Source of the DNA: Pseudomonadota bacterium
Lineage (GTDB): Bacteria > Pseudomonadota > Gammaproteobacteria > Burkholderiales > SG8-41
NCBI GenBank assembly: GCA_023431245.1
Contig: JAEYXO010000150.1
Location: 1 to 5,369, forward strand
Direction of reading: 5' to 3'
Length of the DNA: 5,369 nucleotides
Shown: piece after piece, positions 1-3,708 of the stretch
Layout: each line of letters starts with the position of its first letter
How positions within the stretch are numbered: position 1 is the first letter of the stretch
Translations under genes and position numbers: made by a program
Notes under the pieces: generated by a model
Told to the model about the DNA's origin: nothing
Database searches by the model: none
Seen by the model: the letters and a program-made list of their open reading frames with translations, nothing else

Positions 1-4
1 CCCT

Positions 5-10
5 TAGAAT
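5..10 (+). promoter_or_regulatory. possible -10 box of rluE (leaderless start)
   Basis: TAGAAT matches the sigma-70 -10 consensus at five of six bases and ends six bases before the rluE ATG at 17, so transcription would start at or next to the start codon. No Shine-Dalgarno sequence is visible between the box and the ATG, which fits a leaderless message. The -35 region lies outside the window, so this remains tentative. Confidence 0.35.
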
Positions 11-16
11 CGGGAC

Positions 17-565
17 ATGCCGGACGTCATCCTGCTCAACAAACCCCATGGCGTGATCTGCCAGTTCAGCCCTTCGGGCAACCATCCCACGCTGAAGGAC
101 TTCGTCAACGTGCCCGGCGTCTACCCGGCGGGCCGTCTGGATACCGACAGTGAAGGCCTGGTCGTGCTGACCGGCGACGGCGCGTTGCAGCACCGGATCA
201 GCGATCCTCGCCACAAACTGCCGAAAACCTATTTCGCCCAGGTCGAAGGCGCTCCGGATGACGCGGCGCTGGAGCCCCTGCGCAAAGGCATACGCCTGAG
301 CGACTTCCGCGCCCTCCCGGCGGAGGCCCGGTTGGTGGCCGAACCGGACTGGCTGTGGCCCCGGGTACCGCCGATCCGCTCGCGCCAGGCCATTCCGACC
401 GCCTGGCTGCGCCTGACCCTGCGCGAGGGCCGCAACCGCCAGGTGCGGCGGATGACCGCCGCCGCCGGTTTCCCGACTTTGCGGCTGATCCGCTTCAGCG
501 TCGGATCGTGGACTATCGAAGGCCTTGCACCCGGAAGCTGGAAAAAACTACCGTCGTCAATTTAA
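17..565 (+). CDS. rluE: 23S rRNA pseudouridine synthase, RluE type
   Basis: Converts a uridine of 23S rRNA to pseudouridine; the E. coli RluE target is U2457. The 182-residue product shows the RsuA/RluB/E/F family signature GRLDTDSEGL at residues 39-48, with Asp42 as the expected catalytic aspartate. It also has the family block REGRNRQVRRM at 137-147 and the RluE-like stretch DWLWPRVPPIRSR at 111-123, followed by TLRLIRFSVGSW. Like RluE, it lacks an N-terminal S4 RNA-binding domain and starts directly with the LLNKP strand of the catalytic domain. ATG 17 puts that strand at residue 6, as expected; upstream sequence is too short to test other starts. E. coli RluE is somewhat longer (217 residues), mostly at the N-terminus. 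In E. coli rluE lies beside nudJ and mnmA, and the same order is kept here apart from two small inserted genes. The family is certain; the RluE subtype rests on motifs and synteny. Confidence 0.93.
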   Translation: MPDVILLNKPHGVICQFSPSGNHPTLKDFVNVPGVYPAGRLDTDSEGLVVLTGDGALQHRISDPRHKLPKTYFAQVEGAPDDAALEPLRKGIRLSDFRALPAEARLVAEPDWLWPRVPPIRSRQAIPTAWLRLTLREGRNRQVRRMTAAAGFPTLRLIRFSVGSWTIEGLAPGSWKKLPSSI

Positions 566-626
566 AGAGACATCGATTGCGCCGGTTGCCGCGCCATAAC
601 CGTTGCCCAAGCCCCGCCACAGACCC

Positions 627-650
627 TTGTTTTATATTTATTTTTTTATC
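627..650 (+). promoter_or_regulatory. AT-rich tract, possible promoter region of first small gene
   Basis: A T-rich block (TTGTTTTATATTTATTTTTT and adjoining bases) stands out in an otherwise GC-rich gap between rluE and the first small gene. It includes TATATT at 633-638, a five-of-six match to a -10 box, but no -35 hexamer sits at proper distance. It could instead be an UP-like element, or the unstructured tail of rluE transcription. The assignment is weak. Confidence 0.2.
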
Positions 651-699
651 GACAAATCCGGCACAAAACTGTCAACCGGCGACGAACCCGCCCGTTATT

Positions 700-730
700 G
701 GCGCTTGACCGACTATTTCGGTCAAGGGCC
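700..730 (+). promoter_or_regulatory. leader hairpin / dyad upstream of first small gene
   Basis: Positions 700-712 and 718-730 are inverted repeats that pair over 13 positions with a single G-G mismatch (703/727), around a five-base loop CTATT. The inner nine pairs (CTTGACCGA / TCGGTCAAG) are perfect. No T-tract follows, so it is not an intrinsic terminator. It ends 41 bases before the start codon at 772. It could be an mRNA-stabilising or translation-control hairpin, or a binding site for a dimeric regulator. Confidence 0.5.
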
Positions 731-738
731 GCAAGGCC

Positions 739-752
739 TGGTTGATCAACCA
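739..752 (+). promoter_or_regulatory. 14-bp perfect palindrome in leader of first small gene
   Basis: TGGTTGATCAACCA is a perfect palindrome between the 700-730 dyad and the ribosome binding site. Its half-site TCAACC recurs at 672-677, and the near-identical TTGACC occurs at 705-710 and, inverted, at 720-725. This looks like a cluster of operator half-sites, or a second small RNA hairpin. No regulator can be named from the sequence. Confidence 0.35.
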
Positions 753-762
753 CCCATTTATT

Positions 763-768
763 GAGGAA
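763..768 (+). promoter_or_regulatory. ribosome binding site of first small gene
   Basis: GAGGAA sits just before ATG 772. This decides the start: the longer in-frame start at 742 has no such site and would add ten residues in front of a clean signal peptide. Confidence 0.75.
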
Positions 769-771
769 ATC

Positions 772-930
772 ATGAACAAACTGTTTGCCGCCATCATCGC
801 CGCCGTTTTCGCCTCTGTCTCGGTTGCCCCGGCCTTCGCCGCTGAAGCCAAGAAAGAAGAGAAAAAAGAAGAGAAAAAGGCCCCGGCCAAGGCTGACAAG
901 AAAGACGAGAAAAAAGCCGACAAGAAGTAA
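772..930 (+). CDS. small exported lysine-rich protein, copy 1
   Basis: A 52-residue product of unknown function. Residues 1-23 form a typical Sec signal peptide: N-terminal Lys3, hydrophobic core rich in Ala, Ile and Val, and cleavage motif PAFA before Ala24. The predicted mature part is 29 residues of almost pure charge, 13 Lys against 9 Glu/Asp, arranged as KKEEKKEEKK and KADKKDEKKADKK. There is no cysteine, aromatic residue or membrane segment after the signal, so a soluble, probably disordered or single-helix periplasmic polyampholyte is likely. ATG 772 is chosen for its GAGGAA site and signal peptide. The gene stands alone, with a structured leader and its own terminator. It is a clear paralogue of the next gene (same signal length, same tail style). 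No function can be assigned; binding of polyanions or metals, or charge buffering, is only a guess. Confidence 0.82.
   Translation: MNKLFAAIIAAVFASVSVAPAFAAEAKKEEKKEEKKAPAKADKKDEKKADKK
853..876 (+). repeat. 12-bp tandem repeat, two copies, inside first small gene
   Basis: AAAGAAGAGAAA occurs twice in a row (853-864 and 865-876), encoding the repeated KEEKKEEK part of the tail. The tract is all purine on this strand. It suggests that the charged tail lengthens or shortens by repeat slippage. Confidence 0.7.
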
Positions 931-949
931 TTCTTCGGTTTTGCTCAAG

Positions 950-977
950 AAGGCAGGGCGCAAGCCCTGCCTTTTTT
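950..977 (+). terminator. intrinsic terminator of first small gene
   Basis: GGCAGGGC (952-959) pairs with GCCCTGCC (964-971) around a GCAA tetraloop, extended by AA/TT pairs, and is followed by six T (972-977). It lies 20 bases after the stop codon, so the first small gene is its own transcription unit. Confidence 0.92.
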
Positions 978-1008
978 ATTGCCCGGGCACCCCCGGCCGC
1001 CCCTCCCG

Positions 1009-1037
1009 TTGTAAATGACATGGGCATGCGCTAATGT
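1009..1037 (+). promoter_or_regulatory. weak candidate promoter of second small gene
   Basis: TTGTAA (1009-1014) and TAATGT (1032-1037) are spaced by 17 bases, matching consensus at four and three of six positions. The start point would fall within the hairpin at 1039-1061. The preceding terminator implies that some promoter exists between 978 and 1104; this is the best pair seen, but it is poor. Confidence 0.22.
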
Positions 1038-1038
1038 A

Positions 1039-1061
1039 GCGCGGCTCGCTTCGAGCCGCGC
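1039..1061 (+). promoter_or_regulatory. leader hairpin upstream of second small gene
   Basis: GCGCGGCTCG (1039-1048) and CGAGCCGCGC (1052-1061) form a perfect ten-base-pair stem around three bases. No T-run follows. The hairpin ends 43 bases before ATG 1105, almost the same distance as the hairpin before the first small gene (41 bases), although the two stems share no sequence. A structural role in the mRNA leader is more likely than a shared protein site. Confidence 0.5.
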
Positions 1062-1092
1062 ACCGGAATCCGGGCGCGATTCTGTCCAACTA

Positions 1093-1101
1093 GGGGAGGG
1101 G
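1093..1101 (+). promoter_or_regulatory. ribosome binding site of second small gene
   Basis: GGGGAGGGG lies three bases before ATG 1105, a strong purine-rich Shine-Dalgarno region. It favours 1105 over the upstream in-frame ATG at 1015, which would put the signal peptide 30 residues inside the protein. Confidence 0.7.
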
Positions 1102-1104
1102 AAC

Positions 1105-1242
1105 ATGAAGAAGCTGTTTGCAATGATCATGGCTGGAATGTTTGCTTCGGTAGCCGTCGCTCCGGCCTACTCGGCTGAAAAGAAAGACGAAAAAAAGACC
1201 GAGAAAAAAGAGAAAAAAGCCGACAAGAAAGACAAGAAGTAA
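1105..1242 (+). CDS. small exported lysine-rich protein, copy 2
   Basis: A 45-residue paralogue of the protein at 772-930, also of unknown function. Residues 1-23 are a signal peptide (MKKLFAMIMAGMFASVAVAP, then AYS before Ala24); the block FASV-VAPA is shared with copy 1. The mature part is about 22 residues with 12 Lys and 7 Glu/Asp, built from EKK, DKK and TEKK units, with no cysteine or aromatic residue. It is shorter than copy 1 because the APAKA linker and one KEEK unit are missing. The bases GAGAAAAAA are tandemly duplicated at 1201-1218 (Glu-Lys-Lys twice). Like copy 1 it has a hairpin leader, a strong ribosome site and its own terminator. Tandem duplication followed by divergence is the natural explanation. 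Being tiny and low in complexity, it is easily missed, but signal peptide, ribosome site and terminator all support a real gene. Confidence 0.8.
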   Translation: MKKLFAMIMAGMFASVAVAPAYSAEKKDEKKTEKKEKKADKKDKK

Positions 1243-1264
1243 AAACCGGTCTTTCTGTCCGATG

Positions 1265-1292
1265 AAAGCAGGGCTTCGGCCCTGCTTTTTTT
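1265..1292 (+). terminator. intrinsic terminator of second small gene
   Basis: AAAGCAGGGC (1265-1274) pairs with GCCCTGCTTT (1279-1288) around a stable TTCG tetraloop; the T-run covers 1286-1292. The stem core GCAGGGC/GCCCTGC is the same as in the terminator after copy 1, consistent with duplication of the whole gene cassette. Confidence 0.93.
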
Positions 1293-1294
1293 AC

Positions 1295-1316
1295 GCCTGC
1301 CGCCGCCGCGGCAGGC
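1295..1316 (+). repeat. GC-rich inverted repeat before nudJ
   Basis: GCCTGCCGC (1295-1303) and GCGGCAGGC (1308-1316) form a nine-base-pair stem with a four-base loop, directly after the preceding terminator and about 28 bases before nudJ. No T-run follows. It would lie over the expected -35 region of the nudJ promoter, so it could be a regulator site; no function is shown. Confidence 0.4.
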
Positions 1317-1331
1317 TGCCACCGGCGGCGA

Positions 1332-1337
1332 TAAAAT
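1332..1337 (+). promoter_or_regulatory. possible -10 box of nudJ (leaderless start)
   Basis: TAAAAT matches the -10 consensus at five of six bases and ends six bases before ATG 1344, the same geometry as TAGAAT before rluE. No Shine-Dalgarno sequence lies before this ATG. Transcription from the box would start at the ATG. No good -35 hexamer is visible at 17 bases upstream. Confidence 0.4.
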
Positions 1338-1343
1338 ACGCGG

Positions 1344-1802
1344 ATGGCCGATGAAACAGATCCGTGGAAACCCAATGTGACGGTCGCCGCCGTCGTTGAG
1401 CGCAATGGCGGATTCCTGCTGGTCGAAGAACAGACCGCGGAGGGCCTCCGCTACAACCAGCCGGCAGGCCACCTCGAAGAGGGCGAATCGCTGCTCGAGG
1501 CCGTGGTCCGGGAAACCCTCGAAGAGTCGGCCCGGCATTTCAACCCGACCGCACTGGTCGGCATCTACCAGTACCGCAAGCCCGCCTCACCGGTCACCTA
1601 CCTGCGTTTCGCCTTCACCGGGGAAGTCTCCGCTCCGGAAGACCGTCCGCTGGACACCGGCATCCTGCGCGCGCTGTGGATGCCCGCGGCCGACATCCGC
1701 GCCTGCCGCGAACGGCACCGCAGCCCGCTGCTGATGCAATGCGTTGAAGACTACATTGCGGGACGGCGCTACCCGCTGCAACTGCTGCACCATCATTCGT
1801 AA
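1344..1802 (+). CDS. nudJ: NudJ-type Nudix hydrolase (nucleotide phosphatase)
   Basis: A 152-residue cytoplasmic Nudix hydrolase. E. coli NudJ removes phosphates from nucleoside di- and triphosphates and from the thiamin precursor HMP-PP. The Nudix box runs from Gly42 to about Arg64: GHLEEGE, then RETLEES, keeping Glu48, Arg56, Glu57, Glu60 and Glu61 that bind the metal and diphosphate. The late glycine of the box is Ala63 here, a mild deviation. NudJ-like features outside the box are the N-terminal KPNVTVAAVV, the YNQPAGHLE block at 37-45 and the C-terminal RSPLLMQCVEDYIAGRRYPL. The family and the position directly before mnmA, as in E. coli, support NudJ rather than another Nudix member. 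Only four bases separate its stop from the mnmA start, so the two are almost certainly cotranscribed and perhaps translationally coupled. The start is placed at ATG 1344 because the conserved KPNVTVA strand follows at residue 9. Confidence 0.92.
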   Translation: MADETDPWKPNVTVAAVVERNGGFLLVEEQTAEGLRYNQPAGHLEEGESLLEAVVRETLEESARHFNPTALVGIYQYRKPASPVTYLRFAFTGEVSAPEDRPLDTGILRALWMPAADIRACRERHRSPLLMQCVEDYIAGRRYPLQLLHHHS

Positions 1803-1806
1803 AACC

Positions 1807-2952
1807 ATGACCCGCAAACAGAAAATAGTCGTCGGCCTGTCCGGGGGTGTCGATTCCGCGGTCGCCGCCCTGCTGCTGAAGCAACAGGGTTATGACGTCA
1901 CCGGCCTGTTCATGAAGAACTGGGAGGATGACGACACCGACGAACACTGCACCTCCCGCCAGGACCTGGTTGACGCCGTGGCGGTTGCCGACCGCATCGG
2001 CATCGAGATCGAGGCCGTCAATTTCAGCGCCGAATACAAGGACCGCGTGTTCAGCGAATTCCTCAGCGAATACCAGGCCGGCCGCACGCCCAATCCCGAC
2101 GTGCTGTGCAACGCCGAAATCAAGTTCAAGTCCTTTCTCGACCATGCGATGAGCCTCGGCGCCGACCGCATCGCCACCGGCCATTACGCCCAGGTGCGCG
2201 AGGTCGACGGACTCCATCAATTGCTCAAGGCCGAGGATGGCAGCAAGGACCAGAGCTACTTCCTCTACCGCCTCAACCAGCAGCAGCTGGCGAAGACGGT
2301 GTTCCCGCTGGGGACGCTGTACAAACGCGACGTGCGCGAGATCGCCCGCCGCGAAGGCCTCGCCAACCACGACAAGAAGGACTCCACCGGCATCTGCTTC
2401 ATCGGCGAGCGGCCGTTCCGCGAGTTTCTGAACCGCTACCTGCCGGCCAATCCCGGCGACATGGTCACGCCGGAGGGCGTCAGGGTCGGCAAACACATGG
2501 GCTTGATGTTCTACACGCTGGGCCAGCGCCAGGGCCTCGGCATCGGCGGCACCCGCAACGGCGACGGCGACGCCTGGTATGTCGCACGCAAGGACATGGC
2601 CAACAACCGGCTGGTCGTGGTCCAGGGACATGACCACCCGCTGCTGCTCTCCGACCGGCTGACCGCCGTCAACCTCAACTGGATCAGCGGCGAGGCGCCG
2701 CACACACAATGGGTCTACGGCGCCAAAACCCGCTACCGGCAGAAGGATGCCGCCTGTTCACTGGCGGTCGCGACGGGCACCCAGTGCGTCGTCGACTTTG
2801 CGGAAAACCAGTGGGCCGTGACGCCAGGGCAGTCCCTTGTGCTGTATGAAAGCCGCGTCTGCATCGGCGGCGGCATCATCGAATCGGCGCGCCCTGCGCA
2901 GACTGGCCCGGCCGACGCCGGATGTCCCCCGGGCGTTCTCAACGGCGGATAA
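1807..2952 (+). CDS. mnmA: tRNA-specific 2-thiouridylase MnmA
   Basis: Thiolates C2 of the wobble uridine U34 in tRNAs for Lys, Glu and Gln, using ATP and sulfur relayed from a cysteine desulfurase. The 381-residue product has the PP-loop SGGVDS at 12-17 for ATP, FMKNW at 35-39, and the catalytic cysteines Cys101 (NPDVLCNAEIKF) and Cys197 (DSTGICFIGER). GHYA at 125-128 and GQRQGLGIGG at 239-248 are also typical. ATG 1807 is chosen because it puts the PP-loop at the usual place; the in-frame ATG at 1744 lies inside nudJ. No clear Shine-Dalgarno sequence is present, consistent with coupling to nudJ four bases upstream. The domain should end near IIESARP; the last 20 or so residues are Pro- and Gly-rich and not recognisable. 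E. coli MnmA has 368 residues. In E. coli hflD and purB follow; here the block ends and a convergent GST gene begins. Confidence 0.98.
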   Translation: MTRKQKIVVGLSGGVDSAVAALLLKQQGYDVTGLFMKNWEDDDTDEHCTSRQDLVDAVAVADRIGIEIEAVNFSAEYKDRVFSEFLSEYQAGRTPNPDVLCNAEIKFKSFLDHAMSLGADRIATGHYAQVREVDGLHQLLKAEDGSKDQSYFLYRLNQQQLAKTVFPLGTLYKRDVREIARREGLANHDKKDSTGICFIGERPFREFLNRYLPANPGDMVTPEGVRVGKHMGLMFYTLGQRQGLGIGGTRNGDGDAWYVARKDMANNRLVVVQGHDHPLLLSDRLTAVNLNWISGEAPHTQWVYGAKTRYRQKDAACSLAVATGTQCVVDFAENQWAVTPGQSLVLYESRVCIGGGIIESARPAQTGPADAGCPPGVLNGG

Positions 2953-2972
2953 ACCCCGCCGGCGAAATCAGC

Positions 2973-3581
2973 TCAGGCGGGAACCGTGTCCCTGAACGAG
3001 GGGCGCTGCAGCAGCTTGTCCGCCAGCCGCGCCAGGTTCGGATGGTTGCGGCGCCAGGGCAGATCCGGCAGCCTGAGTTCCATCCATGCCAGGCAGCAGC
3101 CGACCGCGATGTCGGCCAGCGTGAAGAAATCCCCCGTGCACCAGTTCTTCGCCGCAAGATCGTCCGCCATCATCTGCAGCGCGCGGTCCACCTTGGCCTG
3201 CTGGCGGATGATCCACTCCGGTGACTGCTGCTCCGCGGGGCGGCGTTTTTCCATGACCACGGCGATCGCCGCATCGGTGCAGCCGTCGGCCAGCGCCTCC
3301 CAGCGCCGCACCTGGATGCGCGGCCGCTTTTCCTCCGGAATCAGCCGGTTGCCCGGGCTCGCATTGTCGAGATACTCGACAATCACGCGCGAATCGAAGA
3401 GCGTGCTCTCGTCATCGAGCACCAGCACCGGAATCTTGCCGAGCGGGTTGTACTGCGCAATCGTGCTGCCTTCGGTGTTCGGCGCATCGATGGCGAATTC
3501 GCATTCCATGCGTTTTTCGGCCAGCACGACGCGCACCTTGCGGGTATAGGGACTGGTGTTCGTCCCGATCAGCTTCATCAT
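2973..3581 (-). CDS. glutathione S-transferase family protein, YibF-like
   Basis: A 202-residue cytosolic GST. The N-terminal thioredoxin-fold domain starts KLIGTNTSPYTRKVRVVLAE, with Ser10 in the SPY motif that replaces the tyrosine of classical GSTs. KIPVL (49-53) carries the cis-proline Pro51, and FDSRVIVEYLD carries the glutathione-binding Asp63-Ser64 pair. The helical C-terminal domain has RRWEALADGCTDA and the N-capping motif TLADIAVG at 154-161. Overall it resembles E. coli YibF in length and motifs (EALADG, RPAAQQS-like, RQQAKVDRAL); the physiological substrate of that group is not established. ATG 3581 is used; ATG 3578 is equally possible, since the weak AAGAAA site (3587-3592) is near both. 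An upstream extension to 3812 would overlap the divergent gene and its promoter and has no GST character. It converges on mnmA with 20 bases between stops, and no T-tailed terminator is seen there. It is transcribed divergently from the selenoprotein gene. Confidence 0.92.
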   Translation of the reverse strand: MMKLIGTNTSPYTRKVRVVLAEKRMECEFAIDAPNTEGSTIAQYNPLGKIPVLVLDDESTLFDSRVIVEYLDNASPGNRLIPEEKRPRIQVRRWEALADGCTDAAIAVVMEKRRPAEQQSPEWIIRQQAKVDRALQMMADDLAAKNWCTGDFFTLADIAVGCCLAWMELRLPDLPWRRNHPNLARLADKLLQRPSFRDTVPA

Positions 3582-3626
3582 GTGGATTTCTTGCGGGATA
3601 AAATGCGGGGGTAAAAAAGCGCGCGG

Positions 3627-3635
3627 ATTATAGCA
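3627..3635 (-). promoter_or_regulatory. extended -10 promoter of the GST gene
   Basis: On the minus strand TGCTATAAT combines a perfect TATAAT (3632 to 3627) with the TGn extension, which can replace a -35 box; none is evident. Transcription would start near 3620, giving a leader of about 39 bases before ATG 3581. Confidence 0.6.
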
Positions 3636-3644
3636 CCGCAAACC

Positions 3645-3673
3645 TTGACGGCCGGCGACCCGCGACTTAGTCT
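3645..3673 (+). promoter_or_regulatory. candidate promoter of the selenoprotein gene
   Basis: TTGACG (3645-3650, five of six) and TAGTCT (3668-3673, keeping the three most conserved -10 bases) are spaced by 17 bases. Transcription would start near 3680, with a leader of about 29 bases. It lies back to back with the GST promoter, so the two genes could share control through the roughly 127-base divergent gap. Confidence 0.42.
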
Positions 3674-3696
3674 CGGCCTTCACGTCAACCGCTTGC

Positions 3697-3703
3697 AAAA
3701 GGT
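3697..3703 (+). promoter_or_regulatory. ribosome binding site deciding the ATG 3709 start
   Basis: AAAAGGT ends five bases before ATG 3709, a reasonable Shine-Dalgarno site. It supports translation starting upstream of the in-frame TGA at 3751 rather than at TTG 3856, in front of which no such site is evident. Confidence 0.65.
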
Positions 3704-3708
3704 CAATC

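Noticed and set aside
355..708. Proline- and arginine-rich plus-strand frame overlapping the end of rluE.
   Set aside because: It is out of frame with rluE, low in complexity, runs into the intergenic region and has no recognisable domain.
646..963. Minus-strand open frames rich in Phe, Leu and Ser opposite the first small gene, which look like membrane proteins.
   Set aside because: They are the complement of lysine codons (AAG/AAA give CTT/TTT). The plus strand has the ribosome site, signal peptide and terminator.
1615..2709. Open frame of 364 codons on the minus strand opposite mnmA.
   Set aside because: It is a shadow of mnmA and nudJ caused by GC-rich third positions; the plus-strand proteins have clear catalytic motifs and this one has none.
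2943..2961. CGGCGG/CCGCCG hairpin at the mnmA stop as a terminator between mnmA and the GST gene.
   Set aside because: The stem is only six pairs with a seven-base loop, and no T-run follows on either strand.
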